From Halobacterium sp. CBA1132 (lineage in GTDB: Archaea > Halobacteriota > Halobacteria > Halobacteriales > Halobacteriaceae): a DNA stretch of 64,000 bases. The position numbers were made by a program, and so were the translations under genes. Below, piece after piece: positions 17,765 through 25,569 of this stretch (positions are counted from its first letter, which is position 1; each line of letters opens with the position of its first letter). The stretch spans positions 1 to 64,000 of the forward strand of contig NZ_BCMZ01000003.1 of the NCBI RefSeq assembly GCF_001485535.1, in the 5' to 3' direction. The notes below the pieces were generated by a model. That model was given only the letters and a program-made list of their open reading frames with translations, was not told the DNA's origin and ran no database searches.

Positions 17765-18426
17765 GACTGAATCACTCCATCAACGATACGAACAACTCGG
17801 TCTGCATACTGCTCTAGTTGCTCGTCGTGTGTGATCGCAACGATGGCGATATTTTCCTCGTCCTTGAGTCGCGTCATCTCGTCAAGAATCGTCCGGCCTG
17901 TCTCTTGGTCAAGGTTTCCAGTTGGCTCGTCAGCAAGTAGAATATCTGGCTGGTTGATGAGCGAGCGAGCAATTGCAACCCGTTGTTGCTGGCCGCCGGA
18001 AAGTTGCTTCGGCGTATGCTTGAGCCGATCACCAAGGCTAACCCGTTTCAACAACTCAACGGCGCGATCATGGCGGTCAACAGTAGTATCCCACATCGAT
18101 GGGAGTTCGACGTTCTCGACAGCGGTGAGCATCGGCAGCAGGTGGAACGATTGAAAGACGAAGCCCAGTTCTGCTCGTCGTTCTTCGGTGCGTTCGTCCT
18201 CAGTAAAGTCAGTCACATCTCGTCCATCGAGAAACACGGACCCATCCGTCGGTGAATCTAGTAAGCCGATCAGGTTGAGCATCGTGCTTTTTCCGGATCC
18301 AGATGGACCGACGACAGTAACCATCTCCCCGCGATCGGCGTGGAAGTTAACGCCTTTCAGGGCTTCAACTGTTTCAGCACCACTCTCATAGCGCTTGACG
18401 ACATCCTCCAGTTGAATGACACTCAT
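17761..18426 (-). CDS. ABC transporter ATP-binding protein, LolD/MacB type
   Basis: The 221-residue ATPase has Walker A VGPSGSGKST (about 38-47), the signature LSGGQQQRVAIARSL, Walker B ILLADEPTGNLD and the switch histidine AITHDEQ. The subfamily (MacB/LolD/FtsE) works with FtsX-type permeases, which is exactly its neighbour. It overlaps both neighbours by 4 bp (ATGA), meaning coupled translation. It would power the export or release step carried out at the cell surface. Confidence 0.95.
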   Translation of the reverse strand: MSVIQLEDVVKRYESGAETVEALKGVNFHADRGEMVTVVGPSGSGKSTMLNLIGLLDSPTDGSVFLDGRDVTDFTEDERTEERRAELGFVFQSFHLLPMLTAVENVELPSMWDTTVDRHDRAVELLKRVSLGDRLKHTPKQLSGGQQQRVAIARSLINQPDILLADEPTGNLDQETGRTILDEMTRLKDEENIAIVAITHDEQLEQYADRVVRIVDGVIQS

Positions 18427-19598
18427 TGGAAACGCCAGCGGTAGACAACTGCTGCCAGCCCGACGAGAATGAGCGCACCCGCCACGAGAATCGTTACTGG
18501 GGGGCCACCTGACGTATTGTTTTGTGAGGGCCGTGGGCGGTCAGCATTTCGATCGCTCCCTACGGTTTCGGTCACATCGACAGGAACGACCTCCGAGAAT
18601 TGTTCGCCATCAACGGAATAGTTGACTTGCACTGGGAGTCTGTCCACAGTTGATTCAGCAGTAATTGTTAATTCGAACGTCGCGAACTCGCTAGTTTCGA
18701 TGGAGCCGACGAAGTAGCCCCCGTTTGAAGACAATCCCTCAGTAGGGGCAACATCAACGAGTACGGAGTTTGCATCGCCACTACCGAGATTCGATGCATC
18801 ACCGCTTATCGTATACGTCGTTCCCTGGGCGGTGGTTTCTATCCCGGTTAGTGCCATATTAGCGGCTCTTTGTGGATTATATTGCAGAGTTGTAGCTGTC
18901 GATCGGGACTGCTGTTCGTCGGTCAGCAGATACTGTGCCCGAACCGTGACTTTTCCAGCGGAGATATCATCACCCTCGAAAGTAACGGTCTGTGCCTGGC
19001 TACCCGAGATGTTTGAGATAGGTGCACGATTGACAATTTCGCCATCAGTACGCACCTGAACTTCTCCGGATTCTACCTTCACAGTTCCATACTGTGTGAC
19101 TGTTGCTGCAATTCCCGTGGATCCGTTCACGGATTGGGCGGTAGCTGTGATTCCGACATCAGTCGCGCGCTCTTTAACCGTGATATAGACTGATTTCTGC
19201 ACGACGAAAACACTGCCATCCGGGTTTGTGCCGCGAGCTGTGACCACAATCTGGTGGGTTCCGGGGTCTTGGAAGGTGTTCGAAAGAGGGACTTCAATCG
19301 AATCACCAGCGCCGAGTCGCCCGAGGTTATCTGCCGTATTGAGTATCGCCCGGCTGCGAATGCTTACTTCTGTTAATTTTGCATTCCCGCCCGCCGTTTC
19401 GGAGTTAGTAATTGTGGGCGTAATAATTATTTCTGAATCAGTAGTCGGCTCGTTCGCGGACACTGAGATATTCCCGATTGTAACTGATGCGTCCGCGTTC
19501 GGTGTTGATTGGGCGGCTGTAATCGGAGCAATAGCCGAAACTGAGAGCAGTATAAGGGCCGTAACGAGAACCGGTATTCGCGGGATCGTCTTTGTCAT
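18423..19598 (-). CDS. Surface-anchored CARDB-like protein of the ABC operon
   Basis: The 391-residue protein has a Sec-type signal (about 1-29, ending ITAAQS) and repeated beta-sandwich domains of the CARDB/COG1361 type. It has many N-glycosylation sequons and a C-terminal helix (about 366-385) followed by a short basic tail (YRWRFQ). It is thus anchored with its bulk outside. As first gene of the operon with an FtsX-type permease and its ATPase, it may be the extracellular partner of that transporter. A paralog (MYVTISDVAVS start motif) lies at 28185-29402. Confidence 0.85.
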   Translation of the reverse strand: MTKTIPRIPVLVTALILLSVSAIAPITAAQSTPNADASVTIGNISVSANEPTTDSEIIITPTITNSETAGGNAKLTEVSIRSRAILNTADNLGRLGAGDSIEVPLSNTFQDPGTHQIVVTARGTNPDGSVFVVQKSVYITVKERATDVGITATAQSVNGSTGIAATVTQYGTVKVESGEVQVRTDGEIVNRAPISNISGSQAQTVTFEGDDISAGKVTVRAQYLLTDEQQSRSTATTLQYNPQRAANMALTGIETTAQGTTYTISGDASNLGSGDANSVLVDVAPTEGLSSNGGYFVGSIETSEFATFELTITAESTVDRLPVQVNYSVDGEQFSEVVPVDVTETVGSDRNADRPRPSQNNTSGGPPVTILVAGALILVGLAAVVYRWRFQ

Positions 19599-19698
19599 AA
19601 CTCTCCCGTACGCAGGTCGACATATCTCCGTGAGTGCAAATCTAACATACTCTCTTCAAACAGTTGAACACTGAAAGGCATTATCCAATATCGCTCGG

Positions 19699-20110
19699 CG
19701 GTGTTCAGATAAGGATTGAAAGGTGAGGCGGTGCGGTTTTCAGGTGTCTATGTCAGAAAACGCCCGCCTCGGCGGTTGTTTAGACGAGATTGACTTAGAG
19801 TTTGTTGAACGAGAAGCGACACCGAGATTGCTGATGAAGCTCAGTATTCAGCTGCATCTTGCTGGACTATCGCTTTCAAATACTATCTCTATACTTGAGA
19901 TATTCGGTGTCGAACGGGCACGGTCCACCGTTCACAACTGGGTACACAAGGCCGATCTACAGCCCGATTCTGGTCGAAGTCCGGATCACGTTGCGGTTGA
20001 CGAAACCGTGATCCGACTGAACGACGAGCAGTATTGGCTGTACGCTGCCGTCGATTCCGAAACGAACGAATTGCCCCATACAACGCTTGAACCGACAACA
20101 ACGAAGGTTC
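19699..20110 (+). mobile_element. Truncated IS6-like element (transposase fragment)
   Basis: A frame from 19723 reads GLSLSNTISILEIFGVERAR, STVHNWVHKADLQPD and HVAVDETVIRLNDEQYWLYA, the first third of an IS6-type transposase including the first catalytic Asp (DET). The rest of the catalytic core is missing. The frame runs into the end of the integrase gene. The segment starting GGTGTTCAGATAAG at 19699 may be the left terminal repeat. The element is dead. Confidence 0.75.
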
Positions 20111-20114
20111 TTGC

Positions 20115-21227
20115 TCACTCGTTTTCGTAGCGGACGTTCTCGATATCCTCTGCCAACTCCTCTGTATTCACTTCGCGATAGCTTTCGTGGGTCGTCTCGA
20201 TGGACTGGTGGCGTAGCACCTCTTGGGCAGCCGACGGCGTCTCCCGGTAGAGGGCGTCTCCGAGGGCCCGCCGGCCACCATGCGGCTTCAAGTATCCGCC
20301 GTCGACGTCGATATCAGCAGCATCGCACAGTCGTTTGAGGACGGTGCGCGCGCCCTCGGTCGTGAGGGATGGCGCCGCGATCTCCTCGTTGCGCAACACC
20401 ACATCGACGTCTTGCTTGTCCAGCAGCGCCTCGACCGCGTCGGGGTCCCGGCCGCGCTCGTCGATGAGTTCGCTGCGAACAGCGCGATACTTCGTGGCGG
20501 CGTCGGCGGTCGGGATGACCGGCCACGCCTCAGGCGACTCGACGAGTTGGTGATGGCGTTCGAGCTTCGCGATAGTCGGGCCGGGCATTGACACGAGTTC
20601 CCTGTTGCCGGACTTCCCGAGAACTTCCAGCACGCCGGCGTCCAGATCGACGTCCGTCCAGCGGACGCCGTTGCGGCGGTCGTCCCGGCTCACGCTGAGG
20701 ATTTCGGCGCCGCGAACGCCTGTATCCGCGAGTAAGTACACGAGCGTGCGTTCCCGGAAGGCTTTCTCAGCATCGGCGTCCTCGTGTTCGAGGGCGTCGT
20801 GGGCGCGGTCGTCGACGAACGAGAGAAGCTGGTCGCGAGCGTCGTCGTCCCAGTATTGTCTATCAGCGTTGCCGTTGTCGTTGGGGAGTTCTTCTTCGAC
20901 GCTGGCGGCCTCCATCGGGTTCGATGTGAGGCGTCTGTCGCGGACCCACCAGCCGAAGGTGGCGCGGGCAATCCCGTAGTAGGTATGCGCTGAGGACGCC
21001 GACAGCCCGCTCTCAGCGCCGTCTCTGAGGTACTGTGTCCAGCGTCGGCAGTCCGTGACGGTGACGTCTTCGAGCGCGTCGACGTCGCGTTCGTCCTCGA
21101 GGAAGTTCGCGAAGTTCCGGATGACCGTCTCGGTATTCTGTCGATATCGGGGTGTGAGCGCGTTGAGGCGGGCTTGGAGTGCGGTTTCGAGGCCATCAAC
21201 CCTAGGGATGGCGTCGTCGTCAGGCAT
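20115..21227 (-). CDS. Tyrosine recombinase / integrase
   Basis: The 370-residue protein has an N-terminal SAM-like core-binding domain (about 12-110) and a catalytic domain with all key residues: Arg172 (GVRGAEIL), His316 and Arg319 (KPHGGRRAL), His340 (LRHQSIETT) and Tyr350 (THESYREV). It joins or resolves DNA, for integration of a mobile element or resolution of plasmid dimers. The start at 21227 overlaps the upstream small gene by 8 bp, so both are in one operon. A perfect 13-bp inverted repeat lies upstream (21509-21540) and could be its binding site. Confidence 0.92.
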   Translation of the reverse strand: MPDDDAIPRVDGLETALQARLNALTPRYRQNTETVIRNFANFLEDERDVDALEDVTVTDCRRWTQYLRDGAESGLSASSAHTYYGIARATFGWWVRDRRLTSNPMEAASVEEELPNDNGNADRQYWDDDARDQLLSFVDDRAHDALEHEDADAEKAFRERTLVYLLADTGVRGAEILSVSRDDRRNGVRWTDVDLDAGVLEVLGKSGNRELVSMPGPTIAKLERHHQLVESPEAWPVIPTADAATKYRAVRSELIDERGRDPDAVEALLDKQDVDVVLRNEEIAAPSLTTEGARTVLKRLCDAADIDVDGGYLKPHGGRRALGDALYRETPSAAQEVLRHQSIETTHESYREVNTEELAEDIENVRYENE

Positions 21228-21471
21228 CGAAATCACGCCTCCAGCCGTCGAACCGTTCGGAATCGTGGAAACAGAAGGACGTCCATTGGGCGGGATGGCC
21301 ACCGCCAGCAGCGCGGCGAAGCTTCGCGAGCAGATGGAAGGAGGTGGCGTCGATCTCTTCGCCACAGCCGGCGCACTCGACTTCCGTCTCGCCGCTAGTG
21401 ACGGCGCGTTTGGCGATGGCGCCGAAGCGGAGGTGTTCCCCGGGGTCAGCGGGTTTCTGAGGGACGTCCAT
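21220..21471 (-). CDS. Small CxxC protein upstream of the integrase
   Basis: From the ATG at 21471 (MDVPQKPADPGEH) the protein has 83 residues with one CxxC (VECAGCGEEI) and a helical arm (FHLLAKLRRAAGG). Another start at 21528 would put the coding region inside the perfect palindrome at 21509-21540, so the later start seems better. It overlaps the integrase start by 8 bp. Small proteins in this position can be excisionases or regulators of the recombinase; no proof in the sequence. Confidence 0.6.
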   Translation of the reverse strand: MDVPQKPADPGEHLRFGAIAKRAVTSGETEVECAGCGEEIDATSFHLLAKLRRAAGGGHPAQWTSFCFHDSERFDGWRRDFDA

Positions 21472-21508
21472 GGTTCGTGCTTCGGTGAGGGCGGCCACCC
21501 ACTTAGTT

Positions 21509-21540
21509 TTGGTTTGTCTTACTGGCATAAGACAAACCAA
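21509..21540. promoter_or_regulatory. Perfect 13-bp inverted repeat, possible operator or recombination site
   Basis: TTGGTTTGTCTTA at 21509-21521 is followed by six bases and its exact reverse complement at 21528-21540. It sits upstream of the CxxC gene and integrase operon. It could be a repressor operator, an integrase arm or core site, or an RNA hairpin. Confidence 0.6.
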
Positions 21541-21725
21541 ATACTCAAGGGAGAAAACGCGCTCCCCACGCCCTGAAAACCTCGAAACCTCGGGAATAAC
21601 CCAACTTTAAACTATATGTCAATATACGAAACGCCGGGGCAATCTACAGCTGAATTTCCGCTCGGTGCCGGGTAACTCTTCCTGCAGGTCGCGATTCAGT
21701 TGCGAGAACCGGGTCCGAAATCCTA

Positions 21726-22211
21726 CTAAATGAACTCTGCTACTCTCCCGCTCTGCGTACTAACATCCGAAAATTCGCCTAATCCAAGCTCCTCAAGTTT
21801 CTCCGAGAGTTCATTAGTCACTCTGATACTTTCTTCTTCATCATCTGCTACGGCGAAGATAACCCTCGGAAAAATGATTATCGTCGCTTCCGACTCCCGA
21901 GGATAGTATATCGCCCCAGAGAACTTCTCCGGGTCGTATTCTATATCGTCTAAGCCAAGACCAATCGCAAGCGCATTCAGGTTTAGACGGTTGTCTGCCG
22001 GGAGAATACTGACGGCTTCCTCTTCAGAAAGCTCCGTTAGTACCGGAGGGAGCGTTAGTCCGTGATTCCACGCCTCAGGGTGGTCCTCAAGGTTGTCCGA
22101 TTTATCCAAATCAAGTGATGTACGTGTCCACCAATCGACGAAAACTGACTTGTCTACCTCGGCGTTTGGGAGTGACCGAACAAAATCAAATGCTGGTTGG
22201 GGATGACCCAT
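21726..22211 (-). CDS. TBP-like protein with only the second TBP repeat
   Basis: The 161-residue protein has an N-terminal domain (about 1-70, WWTRTSLDLDKSDNLEDH) that I do not recognise. It is followed by one clear copy of the C-terminal TBP repeat (about 75-150): NRLNLNALAIGLGLDDIEYD, EKFSGAIYYP, ATIIIFPRVIFAV and SEKLEELGLGE. This lines up with the second half of the TBP at 5883-6443. The DNA-kinking phenylalanines appear kept, while the SGK basic turn is lost. It is transcribed with the ParA locus downstream. It may be a regulator or DNA-binding partner of the partition genes. Confidence 0.75.
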   Translation of the reverse strand: MGHPQPAFDFVRSLPNAEVDKSVFVDWWTRTSLDLDKSDNLEDHPEAWNHGLTLPPVLTELSEEEAVSILPADNRLNLNALAIGLGLDDIEYDPEKFSGAIYYPRESEATIIIFPRVIFAVADDEEESIRVTNELSEKLEELGLGEFSDVSTQSGRVAEFI

Positions 22212-22235
22212 ACAAACGCTGTCTGGCGGATTCCC

Positions 22236-22628
22236 TTAATTCTCCACGTCGTCCGAGTCCAGGCCGCGAGCTTCCAGAATCAGCTCACCAACCCGCTCGG
22301 GATTCTCGATAGCCAGCCGGTACAGCGCATCGTGGATTTCACGCTTCTCGACGTTCTGGACGTCCTGACCGACGAGATACGGCTGTATCTCGGTCGTATC
22401 CGTCCGCTGGAACTCCTCGAGAATATCCTCGCGCGGGTACGTCGAATACGGCTGGACGTCCTCCGTCCCGAACTGTGGCTCCTCCCACGGATTCGACTCT
22501 TCCTCCTCTTCGTCTTCGGTCGCAGCGTCCTTCGACTGCGTCTGGGTCACGTCTTCGGCTGACTCCTGCTCGGCCGTCTCTTCGTCGTCTGCGTCCTCCG
22601 CGCTCTCGCCAAGGTCGAACCCACTCAT
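22236..22628 (-). CDS. Acidic ParA-partner protein (first par locus)
   Basis: The 130-residue protein has a very acidic, disordered first half (Glu/Asp/Ser-rich, about 1-50) and a conserved second half: QPYSTYPREDILEEFQRTDT, EIQPYLVGQDV, REIHDALYRLAIENPERVGE and LILEARGL. It overlaps parA by 4 bp (ATGA). Its counterpart at 43581-44057 shares the layout and the ending LxEYIKEARGI. No ParB helix-turn-helix or CTPase motif is visible, so this is a different kind of centromere or adaptor protein, inferred from position. Confidence 0.75.
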   Translation of the reverse strand: MSGFDLGESAEDADDEETAEQESAEDVTQTQSKDAATEDEEEEESNPWEEPQFGTEDVQPYSTYPREDILEEFQRTDTTEIQPYLVGQDVQNVEKREIHDALYRLAIENPERVGELILEARGLDSDDVEN

Positions 22629-23578
22629 GCCTGAATCCCTCCGTTTTCGACGATATCAGCAAGCGTCTCGAAATGCGCTAACTGGGGGTTCTCCGGGTTG
22701 TACGCTGTGAGCGGCTGGCGTTGTTCGTAGGCGTCTCCGAACTCGCTGGAGTGCCGAATCCCCGGCTTGAGATGGAGGTCGCCGCTGTCGATCTGGTCCC
22801 ACTGCTTGGGCGTGATGCGCGCGAACGACGGGATATGTTCATCGAGGACGTCCGCGACGTCGACGCCGTCGTGGAGCTCGGGCTGGCTGCCCGTCCAGTC
22901 GGCGCGACGGCCGGCTTCGAGGTAGGCGGCGAACGTCGGGTCGGTGTTCATCGACTCAAGCAGCGTCCGGTCTTTCGTCTGCTGGTCAATCCGGCGTTCG
23001 AGGTTGTTCGGGATGGCGGCCAGAATCTCGAAATCGAAGGCTTGGCGAATGTCCATCACGAGCTTCTTCGACGTCTCACGGAGGCCGTTCAACGCCTCTG
23101 GAGCCGGCATAAGCGGGAGAATCGCGTTCGGTGCGCCGACGACGGCGTTGTTCACGAGCTTGTTCCGCGAGCCGGGGACGTCGAAGAGAATGTAGTCGTA
23201 GTCGTCGCCCAGCAGCACGTCGACGAGTTCGTTTTTGAGTTTCATGTCGCTCGCGAAGACGTCGTCGCGGGCGAGGTCGTCGTTGACGCGTTCGAGGTTG
23301 AGCGCGGGGATGAAATCGAAGCCGTAGCCGGGGTGCTTGATGACGTCTTCGGGGTCGGCGTCGTGAAGGAGGACGTCTCCGAGGTCGGTTTTGGATTTGT
23401 CTTCGCGCGTGTAGTAGCCGAGGCCGGTGGAGAGATGGCCGGCGGGGTCGAGGTCCGCAACCAGGACGTCGTGGCCGCGGTTGCCGAGAACGCCGCCGAG
23501 GGTGTTCGCACAGATTGATTTGCCGAAGCCGCCTTTGAGCATGGCGAACGAGACCGCGCGTGGTGTTGGGCCGCTCAT
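22625..23578 (-). CDS. parA: ParA/Soj-type partition ATPase
   Basis: The 317-residue protein has a deviant Walker A (LKGGFGKSICANTLG, about 14-28), the switch VADLDPAGHLSTGLG and Walker B YDYILFDVPGSRNK. The tail is typical of haloarchaeal ParA. ParA proteins ride on nucleoid DNA and move plasmids or complexes. Its partner is the acidic protein that follows; AT-rich palindromes lie just upstream (23585-23710) where promoter and centromere are expected. A related gene with 9-bp repeats lies at 42686-43588. Confidence 0.92.
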   Translation of the reverse strand: MSGPTPRAVSFAMLKGGFGKSICANTLGGVLGNRGHDVLVADLDPAGHLSTGLGYYTREDKSKTDLGDVLLHDADPEDVIKHPGYGFDFIPALNLERVNDDLARDDVFASDMKLKNELVDVLLGDDYDYILFDVPGSRNKLVNNAVVGAPNAILPLMPAPEALNGLRETSKKLVMDIRQAFDFEILAAIPNNLERRIDQQTKDRTLLESMNTDPTFAAYLEAGRRADWTGSQPELHDGVDVADVLDEHIPSFARITPKQWDQIDSGDLHLKPGIRHSSEFGDAYEQRQPLTAYNPENPQLAHFETLADIVENGGIQA

Positions 23579-23584
23579 CGTAGT

Positions 23585-23710
23585 AATTTCTATAAATCAC
23601 GCCATCCTAAAACTTTGCTCGAATTCCACAAACTACGCAATTTCTATAATTTATAGGAATTATATGTGTAGGGTAACTAATCCAAATAATCTCTATAAAT
23701 TATAGAAATT
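23585..23710. repeat. AT-rich palindromic repeats upstream of parA, candidate centromere/operator
   Basis: Two 23-bp imperfect palindromes lie at 23639-23661 and 23688-23710, each with core CTATAAWTTATAG flanked by AATTT/AAATT-like arms. A half copy starts at 23585, right at the parA start. Starts are 54 and 49 bp apart. A further perfect palindrome (TGTGTAA, one base, TTACACA) is at 23728-23742. Repeats in this place commonly bind the partition adaptor and repress the operon. Confidence 0.65.
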
Positions 23711-23794
23711 TAGAGAGTTAGGTAATGTGTGTAAGTTACACAGTTTACGCGATGTTTGGGAATTGTGTACTGTGTGGAGGTCGCCTGCAGTATG

Positions 23795-23992
23795 ATTGCC
23801 GAATACTTTTACCGACCTAACGGTAAGAGGGGAATGCGAGAGGGCTGGTGAGTGTCGCTTTGTGCCACCACTGGGACACACCAGCTCCCTCGCTTCCTCA
23901 CACGCTGAGCGGCTGCTGTGGCGTCCGTAGTGGTGTCGCACGTAGCAACAACCAACATCTCTCCGGGACTGGTCGATGGGAACACTACGGGC
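23795..23992 (+). repeat. Repeat shared by both par loci, with an identical 82-nt core
   Basis: This segment is homologous to 44076-44272. Both begin GCCGAATACTTTTAC, diverge in the middle, and are identical at all 82 positions from 23911 to 23992 (44191-44272). The core can fold back: CCGTAGTG at 23925-23932 pairs exactly with CACTACGG at 23983-23990. Frames through it are not conserved between the copies, so it may be an RNA, a DNA site or a recombination tract. Confidence 0.65.
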
Positions 23993-23997
23993 GCTCA

Positions 23998-24420
23998 TCG
24001 CGACCTATCGCGAACGCCGACCAGCGACGACTACTCCTCGAGGCCGGCGCCGCTAGCTCGCGAGAGAACAAGCCGGTCGTGTGCGGCGCCGATCCGCAGC
24101 GGCGCGTCCTGCCACCCGAGCGCGTCGACGGCCGCCATCGGCACATAGAGCCGGAACTGCTCCATCTCGCGGCCCTCGCCACCAGACATGTGCGACTGCA
24201 CACGCCGGACGTGCGGGCCATCCTCCTTGACGGCGACGACTGCCGCGTGCTGGTCGTCCCCGACCACGACTGGACCAGTCTGCAGGAACAGTTCGACCTC
24301 GCGGATGACGTCCTGGACACGGTCCGCCTCGCACATACGCGGATGGCAGAAACGCTTGTTGTGGAGGCTGGCGCGAGCGGCTACCGGCGGTTCTCCCAAG
24401 AGTACAGCGCGTTTGTGTGA
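23998..24420 (+). CDS. Hypothetical protein preceding a HVO_A0114-like gene, probably 5'-truncated
   Basis: The frame is open from the end of the 82-nt repeat to a TGA at 24418-24420, about 140 residues. It includes HTPDVRAILLDGDDCRVLVV and FDLADDVLDTVRLAHTRMAE. I see no good start near its beginning: the first in-frame GTG is near 24078, so the 5' end may have been cut by the repeat. It sits where the TumE-like toxin sits in the other two HVO_A0114 modules, 16 bp before the regulator gene, but is not TumE-like. It could be a different toxin; that is inference. Confidence 0.5.
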   Translation, partial: SRPIANADQRRLLLEAGAASSRENKPVVCGADPQRRVLPPERVDGRHRHIEPELLHLAALATRHVRLHTPDVRAILLDGDDCRVLVVPDHDWTSLQEQFDLADDVLDTVRLAHTRMAETLVVEAGASGYRRFSQEYSAFV

Positions 24421-24436
24421 TCACTTTCCCAAGATA

Positions 24437-24934
24437 ATGAGTGACCGTACTGGCAACGGCTGGCCCGAGACGTACAGCGACCCCCGCGACCGCCCCCACC
24501 CCGACGTCCTCCACGTTACCATCGAGGACTTCGAGACGACGCACTCCACCGTCCAGGCAGCGGCCGACGCCGTCGCAAGCGACAACGACCAGCCCGCCGT
24601 CGTCTCCTTCGCATCCGTGGCCGAGCTTCGCGAGATTCTGACGGACCGCCGCCTCGAACTCCTCGACGTCCTTCTCTCGATGGACGGCGCTGCGGACAGC
24701 ATCTCCGCGCTCGCAACCACCCTGGAGCGCGACTACCACTCCGTCCACGATGACGTCACCAAGCTCGCGGACTACGGCCTCGTCTTCCTCGTGGAGGACG
24801 GGTCGGCAAAACGCCCCTACGTCCCCTACGACCGCATCCACTTGAACATCGAACTCGTCGGAGGCTCGTCTGGCGAAGAACCTGCGCTCATCGTGCTCAC
24901 GTTAGCACGTCGCGACACCCGACTGTGGCCGTAA
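24437..24934 (+). CDS. HVO_A0114-like winged-helix DNA-binding protein
   Basis: The 165-residue protein is the longest of the family here. It has a polar N-terminal arm (about 1-55), FASVAELREILTDRRLELLD, the winged helix LERDYHSVHDDVTKLADYGL and the wing VEDGSAKRPYVPYDRIHLNI. I use the ATG at 24437. The pattern matches the genes at 10815-11231 and 59258-59707, which pair with TumE-like toxins. Here the preceding gene is different, so either a new partner is used or the original was lost. Confidence 0.75.
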   Translation: MSDRTGNGWPETYSDPRDRPHPDVLHVTIEDFETTHSTVQAAADAVASDNDQPAVVSFASVAELREILTDRRLELLDVLLSMDGAADSISALATTLERDYHSVHDDVTKLADYGLVFLVEDGSAKRPYVPYDRIHLNIELVGGSSGEEPALIVLTLARRDTRLWP

Positions 24935-25569
24935 CAAGCACTGGAAGAGATTTCACGCTCGTGCCTGGGTTTCTACCGTTCTGCGACCAACGTGGTAGAA
25001 ACATATACTGGCGATAGACTGAGCGCGCCGAGGGCAATTAAGCTATTTGCGAGAGAGGCGTCAGTAAGGAGGGCTTTGTCGACTGTGATACGCCACGCAA
25101 GCTCTTCTTTCGTGTGGACAAAGATGTTTCAACCAACCAAGGATTTCTCTGTGACGAGATCCGGCCGTCGGTTGGTGGAGGTAATTAGGTCACTGAGGAC
25201 GATCTTGCGAAGACGTCCTAAGAGGTCTAATCAGTATTGTGATAGAATGCCATTGTGGACGGGCAGCGTGGGATGGTGTGCTGCCCGTTGTCTCCTTAAT
25301 GGCGGGTGTCGTTAGCCGCCGACAGACGAATGTGTGCGACGACACCGTTCATCGCGGCCAACGACACTGCAAACATTCTACGCGCATATCCTAAACGTAT
25401 CGATTGTGTCCTCCTCCTCTTCGCCGTAAACGGCGGGAGTTTCCACGGCACCGAATCACCGGATCAACCAACATCACTAACTCTGGTCACGAGGTGTCGG
25501 TTAAGCAGCTAGCCATCATAGTGTCTGGCCTGCCGGCTCGAAGCCTTCCTCTTGACTCAAAGAATTCGT
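24935..25569. other. Gene-free stretch with an IS-end-like hairpin
   Basis: I find no credible gene. An inverted repeat ACGGGCAGC / GCTGCCCGT near 25258-25287 could be a terminator. CGCCGTAAACGGCGGG near 25424 resembles the hairpin at 38362-38380 and is probably the end of a lost TnpB-type element. Confidence 0.4.

Noticed and set aside
23848-23994. Short protein frame (MSVALCHHWD) at the start of the par-associated repeat
   Set aside because: In the second copy the frame differs and stops early (MSVALCHKWD then a stop after 20 codons), while the 82-nt DNA block is identical; so the block is not conserved for this protein.
24053-24841. 262-codon minus-strand frame opposite the HVO_A0114-like gene
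   Set aside because: Codon pattern and homology favour the plus strand; the minus frame is rich in Gly/Arg repeats with no motif.
25258-25287. Inverted repeat ACGGGCAGC/GCTGCCCGT as a gene terminator
   Set aside because: No gene ends close to it on either strand, so its role is unclear; kept only as part of the gene-free stretch.
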